The translations under genes and the position numbers were made by a program. The notes beneath the pieces are model-generated. The model did not search any database. It had not been told where the DNA came from and saw nothing but the letters and a program-made list of their open reading frames with translations. From Siderastrea siderea (lineage: Eukaryota > Cnidaria > Anthozoa > Scleractinia > Rhizangiidae), in contig OZ034967.1 in assembly GCA_964030785.1 (NCBI GenBank), forward strand, positions 58,921,665 through 58,985,664: a stretch of 64,000 nt of DNA, in the 5' to 3' direction. The first letter of the stretch is position 1. Each line of letters starts with the position of its first letter. Of the stretch, positions 1 to 11,446 are shown in pieces.

Positions 1-100
1 GGTGTCTGCTTAATATGGGGTTCGCTTAATACAGGTTTCACTGTATTGGTAAAGCCAGAAAGATTTCATGGTTTGACTTATCAACTAAAAGTAAGCTTAC

Positions 101-3100
101 CATCTTTGTCACCACTGTCCTCAAAAGAAATGTTTCCTACATGAAGCACAGCAGCAATAACTTTGAAGATATTAGCTTTCTCTTCCTCTGAAAACCCAAC
201 TTTGTTCATGGACTCCTCCATTCTGTGATAGTCTAATGTATCATCCAGATTTTTGTCTTTAATGGATCCTTGTTTTAAGTACTACAAAAGGAAGAAAACT
301 GATTAAAATTTTTTGGCACCAAAATTCAAGACAACTCAGACTAAACCAAGGGAAAAGCAACAGTTACCCGAAAAACCCTTGAACCTGAAACCTTCAATCT
401 TATGGCAGTTCATGGCTCAAGCTTACCAGAAAGTCTTCTGCCTTTGTGATTCCAAGTTTGGATTTCAACTGCTGAGGAGCTCCTGAACACAGTCTATAAA
501 ACACATGGTAATTCCTCTCTCCTTTACTTTGTTTGCAGATCCGCGACTTCTCCAGAAGGTAGTGGGAAATAAACCCACCAACAACTGTCACCTGTTGATC
601 AAAAAGAACCATTTGGCAACATTCAGTTTTAATCCTGATTTTGAATCAAAAACTGACTTTCATTTAATAATAGATAAACTAGAAAATATACATTTTTCAA
701 AGAAAAAAGAACAGTGACATGAATAAGGGACAGCTTTAATAGTGAACAGTTAGGCACATTGACTGTATTTCCTAGCTTCAATTGGTACCAAATGGTTACG
801 TGAATGCCACAGTTTGGTGAATGTGAATGCCATAGTTACCTGAATGACAAAGATTGGTGAACATGGAGCACAAAAAGATAAGAATGCTGGGAGTGGGAAA
901 GGTTCATGCTCTTCTTCCTTTCACTTCTTTCTTATGTAAGAAACTTCCCAAACACCGAGAAGTGGGCTGAAAAAACCAGGTGTAGCCAAGTTTTTTTAAA
1001 CCATCTTCAAGGTGTTTGGATGCCTGATGCAACACTCTTTTGAGTTTTTGATATGGCTTTCTCAAACCATTCATGATTCTTGGAGAATATCAAAGCAAAA
1101 GTTCGCAAAATTTTATACCAATTAAGATCCCGTATCCAAACCACCACCTTGGTAGTGATTTCCTTTGTTTTCTCTTTATGAATTTATTTATTAACGAGTT
1201 TGAGAAGGTACATCTTCCACTACATGGGCCAATATATGGCAGTTCTCTCAAAACTGGCATTAACCAATGGCCAATGCTGTAACAAAAAGTGGAGTCCTGT
1301 ACTTAAAGGTTTATACTCTATTGAACACACCTTTTCATTGAAGTGGACTTCAACATACTTGCCAAATCTACTACTGTTGTTATTACGTAAAGTTTTGGCA
1401 TTTCCAAAAGACTCGAGCAGAGGATTGGCTGCAAAGATAAATTCAAGCACATGAGAAATACAAGTCAAAAGTCCAGTGCACAAGCAAAAATGCCTGATTT
1501 AAGTAAATTTAAAACAACTAGTTTCACATTAAGTTTTATTTATTTTAAAGAAGCACACCTTCAATAATCCTCTGCTCAATGCGGCCTTGATCACCTGAGC
1601 CCCACGACTCTGTCAAGTATCTGGCAGAAACAATATTGGTAAATTAAAACAACTTCTTAACATATAAGGTAATTTGAGGTAATTCTGATTACTGTAATTT
1701 ATAAGACAGAGTTGAGTAATGGCAAACACAGTATGTAGGTTCCAATAGCCACCCTAGAACTGGTCTTTGCACTTGAGCTTGGGGCAATATGTGGTTTCAG
1801 GAAATGCCCATAATCCACCCACCCCCTCCCCTGGTTGTTTGACTCCCTCCCCTCCCCACTTAAAATACCCGCCCACCCTTCAGTATAAAAACTCTCAACC
1901 AACTGACCCCATTAGCCTAACCGATAGCTCTGTCTTTCTAACTGAAAAATCCATTGAAAATAGTGGCCACCATTTTGAAAAGCCTGCATTTAGCACCACT
2001 AACAAATCTAACAATAGTAAAGCAATTGAGGCACACATTACGCCATCCGCACAGTATGGACAGTGGCAGTGGCAGCTAGCTCTCAGCCTGGGGCTATACC
2101 ATGCTGATGAGTCCTAACAAGGACAAAACTGCTGTCCATGGCTGCCACAGCCCAGGTGGTGTTATAGTGTGTGCCCCACACTTTATTATTGTTTGAAATA
2201 AATCTGAGCAGATTTTTCAGCTACCTTGCAATAACGTATTTATTTAACTGTTAATGAAGAGTCAATTTATTTAAAGTTGTCCACCCGAGGACTACTAATT
2301 CTGATGCTCTCTTACATGTGACATGGCACAGTGTTGCAATTTTTATTTCACCCAGTTTGCATGTGCGACAGAGATACAAGCTCATCATTCATAAAGATGG
2401 TAAACCCAAAAATGATATTTGCCTGATTTACAAACCTCAGAATATATTTAGTTGATTCTGTTTTTCCAGCACCACTTTCACCTAGAAATAAACATTACTA
2501 TTAATTTTAATATAGCAGATCAATAAAGATGTTGAAAGCACTGCAGCTTTTTGGTGTTAATGCTTTGTAGTGTTAATAAATATTGTTGCATTGGCCCATG
2601 CAAAGGACCTTTTGTTTTTAAGCCTAAAAATGATAAAGAAACAATAGCTGCTTTACATGGGCAAACACAATAACCACTTGCATATGCTGCAAATAACTCC
2701 AACTAATGTGTCATTTGGATGCCTTTGTGTGTTTATCTAATTGTGCACACTCAAATATATAATAACTTGTGGAGTTTCAGAGAGAAATTTTGTGGAGTCT
2801 ACAAAAGCCTCTGCTAGCTGGGTGATTTGACATCAGTGAAGTACATATAGTAGGATTTGTTGTCAGTGACTACTTCAAGAGCAAAATTCATACATACCAC
2901 TGACAATCAAAGACTGGCTCTGCTTGTATGCTCTCATGTCTCTGTATGCCTTGTCAGCTGAAATAAATTTATTAATTCACCATTCAGTAACATCATACTT
3001 CCATGAGGGGTTGGGTGTCAATGACCATTTTACTGCCTAGGCTAAGACTAGGCATGCTGTCATTGAGAGATAGGAGAATCCAAAATCTACTAGTTATACT

Positions 3101-6100
3101 GTCCCACATGACTCCCACACATCTACGTTCCCCCATTTCTACCCTGTTTGAGTGGGTAGAGTGGGTATAGGCTGAGGTGAAGCTATCCCTAAGGTTATAA
3201 CAACACCTTATGGTTTGAATTATGAGGCCATTTCCAAGTTGTCTTGTACCTTATTTTCAAAGCAAGACTTGGTGCACAGACTTTCAAATGAAAATGAGTT
3301 TCATTGACATGCAAATGAAACTCATTTTCATATGAAAGGCTGTGCACCAAGACTCGCTTTGAAAAAGAGGTACAAGACAGCCCGGAAATGGCCTATTAAT
3401 TTCAACAATTCGCTGCCAGTGCATGAAACAGTTTAACTCACTGCTTTTTAATGTACAATGTAGTATAAGAGAACACACTTTTTAACATTTTTTTGGTATC
3501 TCTTACCAATGGCAAACACATGTGGAGGTAACACGCCAAGTGACTTTCCATGATACTGCTTGATTCTCTCCTTAGAGTAAAGTTCCTTGACTTCATGATA
3601 TGGATTGACGGCAAGTAGAATGTTAGCAACATACGTCTGAAAGTAGAGTAATCATAATTATGTCATTATCATGAAGTCTTATACATGTTTTTGGTTCCTT
3701 CTGTGAGTACCGGAGAACGAATGACGTAAAACAAAAGAAACAAAAGACAGAAACCAATTCAACTCCAAAAGAGTACCAAATTACAATGTCTCACAAACAA
3801 AAGAAGGACAATGTGCTCTGGTACCTGAAGAAAGACCCCTGTTTTCTAAGGGTAGTGGAGCTTGCATGGTGATGAGAGGGGAGCTGACAACCTGGGACAG
3901 GGTAATGTTGTTTTTATGCCCACTTCAACATGGCATCAAATTAATGGTTTTACCAGAAAGAAACGGCTGTTCAACTGATTCACAAATTGGTTGTATTCAA
4001 AACCATTCTATGCTACATCATTCTCTAAATTAACACAACTAAAATGTTAGCTTCTTGAACTAGCCTTTTTTTTAACATGCATATCGTAGCACCTTGGTAT
4101 TACTGTAAAAGCTCTATTAAGCCCTAGGGGCTTATTTAAATTAGAGAGGGGAGGGCTTATTTCAGATCTTTAAGCCTTTAATTTAAACAAAACTCAGACA
4201 CTGTTAACTTACTTCTTATCAATAAAGACCAGCCAACTTTATGTATTTTTCCTAGCCTCTATACAAATACACCAACAGTGATGAATTGGGTGGCTTAACA
4301 GAGACTAGGAGGGTCTAATTACAAAATCTGATGCCCCAAACGGGGAGGGGGGCTTATTAGAGAGAGAGGGCAGCCTTTAAGTGATTGACTTTCCAGAGCT
4401 GCAGCTGATATGGCCATTCATGGTCAGGACCCCCTTAACACTGTTATTGAGCATTATGGTATGCCAAAAACAAGTAGCAGACAGGAAAGTAGCACCTCTT
4501 GTTGATGCAGCTGATACAAGGCAAGATTTTAAGTGATTCAAGTTCTTGATGAACTCACACAGGGGTTCGAAACTTTCATTTTGCAAAATCACAAAGACAC
4601 TTCCCCATTATTGAGGCGGCATGGCTGAGTGGTTAGGGAGGCGGCATGGCCGAGTGGTTAGGGAGGCGGCATGGCCGAGTGGTTAGGGCACTGGACTTGT
4701 AATTCGGAGGTCCCGAGTTCAAGTCCTCTCTCTGACTACTTGGATTTGTTTCACGGTCGTAGTCCCAGGTTCAAATCCTAGGCCACGCTATGTAAATAGC
4801 CAATTGGTCAGCCTCCCGCCAGTTGGGATTTTTAAAAATGTTTATGTTCAGTTTATAATGTTACTTTCTTCAATTTATGGTGTCCCCAATTAGCACTTTT
4901 GTGGTAAAACACATCAAAACCTAAATAAGGTGATTTATTTATTTTACACCCCTGCTGCTTAGGGTAAAATAAAGATACCGTAGGCAGCCAGCTAATTTAC
5001 ATAAATGAGTCAATTTTTGTGGAGGCTTAAAAATTGTGCAGGACCCCTAAAATTTTGAAGCTGGGGTCCCAGGATGCACTTTTTCCAAAACCTAGTGTGG
5101 ACACTGAAATCAGTACTTAATTTTGAATACTAGATTGATCATGAAGAAGTAACCTGAAGAAGTAAACGATTGCTGCCTTAATGAAAAACTCAAACGTCCG
5201 TCATCTTGAGGTGGGCATAAAAGAAAATATTAACCTTAGAAAGGGGATGAGCAGCATCTAGTTTAAAAATAGTGTTGCAAATTTAAAGTAAAATGCTGCT
5301 GAACATGGTCTGGTAATAGAGAAAGGGTTCAGATTCCCAGTAGCACAAACCCACGACAAATTCACATAAAGCGCCTTCCTCCCCCTCCCTTCTCCCCCAA
5401 AAAATTATAATTATAATTATCCTAATAGAGCAGTTATCAATTGAGTGTTGAAAGTAATGTTGTGTTTGCTTTGATTTTGCTTTACTTCACTCCTTGATTG
5501 GATAAAAACGTTCACACCACTTTCTCAACCAATCAAAAGTTAAACCAAAACCAATCGTGACTTGCTCGCACGCGTTTTCCCCGCTTGACGCAAATTACTT
5601 GTATTTGCTTCAATTTCTGATTGGTTCATTTTGTTTTTTTTGTTCCTGCTGTGATTGGTTAGAGTAATTACTTTGGTTTTGGTTTCATGACACTCGTTTG
5701 AAAACCGCTTTAAGTGGATATTCACTCTGGTCTAATTTTAAAATATACAAATCTGGTCATGTAGTTCCAGAAAATATCCACACTCTCCCCACAGAAGGTT
5801 TTTTGGTTTTGCCCCCCTCCCTCCTTCCCCCCAAGAAATTCCAGTTTAGCTTCATACTTCGCTTCTAAAATTTGGGCTTTCTAGATCCCCACCCCATCTC
5901 TCTAGGAATTTCCGATGACATTCCATGGGGTGGGTATGGATTTTTTTTCTGGAACTACACATTGTTGTCTATTTGCTGTGGACAACAATAGCCCATGCTG
6001 CCCATGGAAAGAAAATGAAATTTTCTTTTGATTTTTTGGTAATGGTAAATACAACTTAAAAATTGCAGACATTTAGTTGTCTACTAATGCCAAACACCTC

Positions 6101-8294
6101 AACTACTCATTTACTTTTCTATGAGTGACAATCAACTCCACTGTATCTCATTGACTATTTCACTCATACAAATCTTGGCCTCACAGTCTAGTTGAATTGT
6201 TAAAGGGGCTATGTTACCAAGTTTTCATATTAATCTAAAAAGCCAACAGCCATGTTAATTGTATTGATGGAAACCCAAAATAATGGTCCAGTTTTGTTTA
6301 AAACTACTCTATTAGTGCAAGTGAAGCTGTAGATAAGTGTCTTTGGCCATGAATTGTCAGGATGGAAATGGATTGCAACTTGAAAAAAATCGGACTACTT
6401 TTTTTCAAGTTTGACCTTGTGTCTAACAAAAACCATTATAAACTGATTATGGTTTGTTCTCCTTTCAAGAATTCACTGCATAGCTTACCTTGGAGTTCTA
6501 AGACCATTTTATGTATGAGAAAAATGCTTTTAGTTTTGATTAAATGTGAATTTTTATCCCAAGACATAAAAATACTCATGACATAGCCCCTTTAGATGAA
6601 ACTGCAGCTGGAAATAAAATCCTATGAGTTATTCAGTTCCCATTCAAACTCAAGTAAGCTTAAACACTTCAAAGTACAAACAAACTTACATAAATCTTAT
6701 CCTTCTGGTACCTAATTTGCAAGTTGTGTAACAAAGTCGCTTCATTCAAAAACATCAATGAACCTGGAGAGTGGAGGACAAAACATCTATTACCCTGTGC
6801 ATTTTTAAAATGTATTTTTTTTCATAGTTTATGACAAGTGGAATGGCAACTTGGAAAAAACGAAGATAAATGATGAAGCATTCACAAATCGAATTACACA
6901 CAAAAAGAAATTCTGAGTCCTTACAGCTGGAGTCGAACCAACTGGGTTTGAGTCATGTTGGGAGGACTCATAATTTCTTTTTCTATCAGAGTAATTTGAC
7001 TTGAGAGTGCTTCTCCATTTGTTTCTTTTCATCTGTGTTATCATTCTACTTGTTATGCATTCATGTCGCACTGAGTTGTTGATGTTATTGAGCCTGCGTA
7101 CTTGTAGGCCTGTGTCACACGTGAACCCAGTTATATGGCCTTAAACTCACTGTGAGTCCATAGCTCTGTGGTAGAGCATCCAACCGGCACCTGGAAGGCT
7201 AATTTGGGTTCACCTCCAGTTGGGAGGACTCAAAATATCTTTTTCTGAGTAATTCGACTTAAGAAGGCTTCTTCGCTGATTTCATTCTTTGCAGGCTGGC
7301 AACTATACGCTGTCCAGACCCATTTTCTTGAGGGCGGCTGGAACAGACCTTTCCTAATTTCTACTCACCATAAATTAGCAAATATTTCTACAGGTACATT
7401 ATATTTATTGAATGATTTCAAACTAATAACTAAGTTGATTACTAAAATTCCCAGTCTTAAGATAATTAAATAAACCATTCTGAAACCTCACACTTCATAA
7501 TTGTCCATTCAGGGTCTTATCCTTATTAATTTTTTACAACAACATTCCCAAACTTGAACACCAGTCAATTTCAAGCCTCCCATAATAATTTGCTAGGACC
7601 AACCTTAACGTGAAGACAAAGCGGCAATCTTAAATAAGAATTAAGAAACCATTAATCTTTGGTGAATGCAATAGATACCTAAATGCAGAAACACTGGGAA
7701 AAACTTTAATTCGAGTTTAGACAACGGATTTGACAGCATATTGTCAAAACAGCTGCTTTCCAGGTTGAAAATAATAACAAAAACTTTGTGTAGTCAGCGA
7801 ATAATTCATTCACAAACAACCCTTCATGTCCACAATGCAGTATAGAAAAATATTTGAAATTCAAAGCTGCATTGAATGGTTTCAACACGATTATTAAATG
7901 AAATCACCGGCTTAAAATACGGCTTAACCTCAAAGCTTATCACATTCCTCCTCCCATCCAGTTAGAACACTAAGACCTTGAGCGATTGCTTATACTTACA
8001 ATTGTCCTCAAAGTCTCTTGTATTATCCTTTTCCGATGGGAAAACTCGATCATAAGGAGCCGTTACAACCTGTAACGAGTTTGCAAATTTATTATCCGCC
8101 TTCATGATTTTAGACGGGAAAAAATTCTTAATAAACTATCGAAAACAATGCAAAGTGGATACGATCAGATTTGATACCTTTCCCTTTGGACCATCGACTT
8201 CAACTGTGATAGTATCCGATCCAAGATCGACAATTTCTCCCAGACGAAAGCCATGTTCGTTGTCAGGGACCCACACTTTTTTTCCACCGTCCAT
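101..8294 (-). CDS. MYO6: Unconventional myosin VI, N-terminal motor part (partial, 10 exons)
   Basis: Actin-based ATPase motor of class VI, the myosin that walks to the minus end of actin and serves endocytosis and membrane traffic in the cytoplasm. Exons, 5' to 3': 8178-8294, 8000-8069, 6690-6763, 3507-3636, 2898-2957, 2436-2481, 1559-1620, 1331-1428, 427-591, 101-281; all junctions are GT-AG and phases agree, giving about 334 residues. The start reads [20 protein letters not shown], matching the class VI N-terminus. The P-loop GESGAGKT spans the 2898-2957/2436-2481 junction, and switch [10 protein letters not shown] lies in 1331-1428. The exon at 101-281 ([20 protein letters not shown]) matches motor sequence well before the class VI reverse-gear insert, so the lever arm and cargo domain lie beyond the left edge. 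Introns hold SINEs and MITEs. Confidence 0.95.
3218..3402. mobile_element. Palindromic MITE with GGCCATTTCC ends
   Basis: Left AATTATGAGGCCATTTCCAA and inverted AATTAATAGGCCATTTCCGG, with GTCTTGTACCTT/C and AAATGAAACTCATTTTCAT inner pairs. Almost the whole 185 bp folds back. A rearranged relative is at 46547-46738. Confidence 0.7.
4613..4850 (+). repeat. tRNA-derived SINE with triplicated A-box segment
   Basis: A 25-bp unit (GGCATGGCCGAGTGGTTAGG core, the pol III A box) is present three times in tandem (4613-4637, 4638-4662, 4663-4687). It is followed by an anticodon-arm-like segment, a B box (GAGTTCAAGTCC near 4718), a second B-like box (GGTTCAAATCC near 4760) and a non-tRNA tail. It lies in a myosin VI intron. 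Confidence 0.7.
5455..5722 (+). repeat. Dispersed CCAAT-rich repeat, copy A
   Basis: About 265 bp with several ATTGG/CCAAT words and the end block AATTACTTTGGTTTTGGTTT. Other copies: 57150-57365 (plus) and 39297-39565 (minus). No tRNA head or inverted ends seen. Confidence 0.7.
6201..6594. mobile_element. MITE with TAAAGGGGCTATGT ends
   Basis: A perfect 14-bp inverted repeat TAAAGGGGCTATGT bounds 394 bp. Same family as 26640-27645. Myosin VI intron. Confidence 0.7.
6900..7345 (+). repeat. tRNA-derived SINE, one fuller copy plus a 3' fragment
   Basis: A-box (TAGCTCTGTGGTAGAGC at about 7152) and B-box (GGGTTCACCTCC at 7206) sequences precede a tail beginning TTGGGAGGACTCA. The same tail occurs at 6957-7030 in a neighbouring fragment, so two insertions or a partial duplication lie side by side. 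Confidence 0.6.
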
Positions 8295-8528
8295 GATGTT
8301 CTACGAGCTTGAAAACCTGGCGAACATACGTGGAAGTACACTATCGCCTCCTTAATTCCTTTTTGCACCAACCGAGCGACTTTATTTTTTGCCGGGCCGC
8401 CGGGGGTCACGTGGAAAACCAAATGACGTCATAGCAAAGGAGGGAAACCGACGACGGAAACCGAGTGAAATTTCGGTTCATTTTAGTATCGAGGGAATCT
8501 ACGCTTTGCCGCAAAACCACATTTAGCG
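8295..8528. promoter_or_regulatory. Short shared upstream region between the myosin VI start and a divergent small ORF
   Basis: Only 234 bases separate the minus-strand myosin ATG from a plus-strand ATG at 8529. The interval is richer in G+C and CpG than its surroundings, which is what a compact bidirectional promoter would look like. No TATA box was recognised. Regulatory role is inference from position. Confidence 0.4.
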
Positions 8529-8772
8529 ATGGCAGTTCAACAAATTATTTCATCTTCACTAAGGTTCTTGGTTTTTTCCGGCGTGAGTGTACAGAAAAAA
8601 AAAGTGGAAACAAAAAGTTTGTTCTAGCTGTATTGTGATGTTTTGTTTTCAGTTAGGTATTTCACTTAGTGAGGTGAAAAAAGATTTGAAGCAGCGGGAT
8701 GAACATATCTTGTCCATTTTGGATTGTGGGTTCATGGGCTGTTCACAGCTCCTTCCAATTTTGCACTTCTAG
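8529..8772 (+). CDS. Candidate two-exon small protein (57 aa), unknown
   Basis: I do not recognise this product. Exon 1 is 8529-8582 (ATG in a good context, then a GTGAGT donor); exon 2 is 8653-8772, preceded by a T-rich tract and CAG acceptor, and ends in TAG. Joined in phase 0 it encodes 57 residues with a hydrophobic N-terminal stretch (ISSSLRFLVFSGLGISL) followed by a charged segment (SEVKKDLKQRDEH). An AATAAA lies about 95 bases after the stop. The compact layout, clean splice sites and divergent position to myosin VI make a real small gene plausible, but there is no homology support and it could be chance. Confidence 0.3.
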
Positions 8773-9179
8773 GAGGTCTTGTCGATTTTTTTGTTAATTA
8801 TTTTATTTTTATTTTATTATTATTATTTTTTTGCAATTTGAGCTTATCGAATTTTGAGATAAAAGAAATAAAAAGAGCCGGGATGCCAAGCAATATGATT
8901 TGTTCACACACTGGCTTGGATGCCAGGAGGCAGATATACGTATAAATAATATTGCTGATGGGGTGTTCTGGCCAGATACAAGTGGCAAATATTCCGCTGT
9001 GCAAGTAATTGGTTACCCTGCGTGTAACAGTAAGCAAGAGCCACTGCGGATTCGCCTAAGGTGTGTTCAGTTTCCTTTTAAAAAATCGGGTGTCAGAGGC
9101 TTTTCTCGCGCGCTCGAACACGTGTGAACTTAGTGTCTCAAGCATTAGACTTCGCAAAAGCACGCGAGAGAAACCTCTG

Positions 9180-9298
9180 GGGTGAGTTGCATAATACCGA
9201 ACGCCTGGCGTAACTGCTTACGTCAGACGTTAAAATAGAGACTTTGACTGGAGTGAACGTCTGACGTTCGGAAGTTACGCTTTTACGCAACTCGCCCG
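9180..9298. mobile_element. Short fold-back MITE with GGG(T/C)GAGTTGC ends
   Basis: GGGGTGAGTTGCATAATACC at left and inverted CGGGCGAGTTGCGTAAAAGC at right; inner GTCAGACGTT pair. Adjacent to another inverted pair, CAGAGGCTTTTCTCGCG, at 9088-9182. Confidence 0.6.
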
Positions 9299-10736
9299 TG
9301 GTACCTGGGGTATCCTTCTTTTGGATCGATCGGTCGTTAAAGACGCTGGCTAGCTTCATCTGCAGCGATCTACGGAGTCCCACTCAACTGTTACCTTGTG
9401 ACACTAAATTTCTGCGGGTTCTAATTTTTGCGATTTTTTCGGTTTTTTTCGCGATCCGCAAAAATAAGTTCCCACAAAATAAAATTACGTCAAATTTTTT
9501 TCCTCAAAAATTTACTCCACTGTAGAAATTAGGTACAAAAATACTGGTTTGAAGGGGAAAATACCATAGATGAGTCGATGGATAATATATCAAGTGGTAC
9601 CATAGTTATTGTCGATCCATTGTGGTGTAATAGTCGACTTAATCTGCCCATGTTGTTGTATCCGTCTCTTTCGATTGCATGAACTCGATCGAATAAAAAA
9701 CGACAATGTTATTAATTCCATTTGAACGCGACTTCCAGAAAATCGCAAAAATTAATCAGTCCCAGCAACTTGAAAAACCAGTCTTCTCCAATCGCAAAAA
9801 TTAGTTTCCCCAAAACATAAAAATTCGCCAATCCTTAAAATAAAACTCTCGCAAAAATTTAGTGCCACCTGGTATTCAAAAACAAGTGATACAATCTACA
9901 TTCGACAATTGTTGGACACGCTTTATAAAATACTTGAAAAGGACACTTAAATTAAGTTATATTTATGTACATTAATTAGGGCTTTTACTTAATTTTTCCT
10001 GATAGCGCATAATTTTCATGTTTTTCATCTTCAATTTCAATAAATTGGTTTTATTTTTGGTCAGACAATTTCCACCCCACCCACTTTTTTCATTTACGTC
10101 TTATTTGGTTCCATTCAATGACATCACAACCAAGGTTCAGTAACCTGGAGCCCGTTTCTCGAAAGTCCAGGTAACTTGTTCTCTAATCATTCTGCAGTGA
10201 AACGAGAACAAATCATTTTCACTTAAATATCATACAACGCAGACAAGAATCAGGAATAGGCTTCTCGTTTATTGATAGCTAGACTATAAGTACACGGGCA
10301 ATGTTCCAGAATACATATAATCGTACAACGGATAACGAGGACAATTGCCAACTATACAAAGCTCTTCAGTGAGCTAGAATAAATTACATTTCACACGAAT
10401 AGAAAATTCACAACAAACGTAAGACTGTTTCAGCGGAGCTTACCCAAAGCAACTTAAACTTAACTAAATAAACTGGATATACTGGCTTACAGACAATATA
10501 AGCCTTCATGTCTAAGTATAATGTATCTGATTACAAACAATAACAAAATTAAAGAAAATTTACAGAAACGTAGCGAGAGATGCCGTCGAGTGATCTTGAA
10601 AACTGCGAAAATACCTTATATACCTAATAACAAATAGTGACGCACGCTTCCAAACAATTGCTACTCCATAATAAATACTGACACATCCGTAGAAGCACTC
10701 AAACAAGCGTGCATTCCTAAACGTGAGAAAATACAT

Positions 10737-10935
10737 TTTTCGGGCCCGGAGCTATACTTAAAAATCAAAAACAATAAAACGTTGTCGTAGTTTTTAGCCC
10801 GCATATCAGCCCAACTTGTTTTACCAACTTAAAATTTTATTGCTGAGCTTTCAAAGCCACAGCAAAATTTGAGTCTTTAATGCAAACATCGCGCACATAA
10901 AATAGCTTTCCGGGCTCGAAAAGTTATCGGGACTT
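10737..10935. mobile_element. Truncated copy of the 33588-33816 MITE
   Basis: TTTTCGGGCCCGGAGCTATA at left and GCTCGAAAAGTTATCGGGAC at right match the other copy with a similar interior. Outer left end missing. Confidence 0.65.
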
Positions 10936-11446
10936 TACAATTAACGTGACAACAGGAGCCGATGAAAGTAGCGCATTGCCGGTCTACTGGAAACGTTCGT
11001 TCCTTGTTGCCTTGTCGGTCCAGTATTCGTTTTCAGGAATAAAACTGTAGTAAGAGTTTTCTCACTCAATTTCTAAGGACAACTGAGACCTTGAATGAGC
11101 AGTATTGGATTCATCTATATTCAGTGACTAATCTCTGGTACTGACTGCTTTTTGTAGCATGATGGCTAGAGCAAGAAAGTGCAAAAGGAATTTTTGTCTT
11201 GTTGTGGTAAAGTAGTCATTTACAGATGTAAACGTGGGTACATGTAATCGGTTAAGATTGAAGGATAATTTTAATTATGTTTGACTTTATTTCTAACACA
11301 ATTTGAGAGAATTATTAAATTCTCAACCATCCTCTATTTAATTCGACTCAAGTTTACGCGATCGCTTTAGCCTCCTTATTTTAGCTCTGTGGTCCTTGAA
11401 ACCAATTAGACAGAATTAGAGCGAATAATACGTCTAGTCAGCCAAA

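Larger units (their letters stand above)
8773..11446. other. Intergenic region, myosin VI side to amidase 3' end
   Basis: No conserved coding sequence seen. Two small fold-back elements lie at about 9088-9182 and 9180-9298. AT-rich sequence follows, then a truncated copy of a MITE at 10737-10935, with an isolated fragment of the same terminal repeat near 10150-10175. A reverse-strand AATAAA at 11287-11292 is a likely poly(A) signal for the amidase gene, about 155 bases after its stop codon. Confidence 0.6.

Noticed and set aside
4613..4740. Cluster of three tRNA genes
   Set aside because: Only the A-box segment is repeated; there is no acceptor stem pairing, so it is a SINE.
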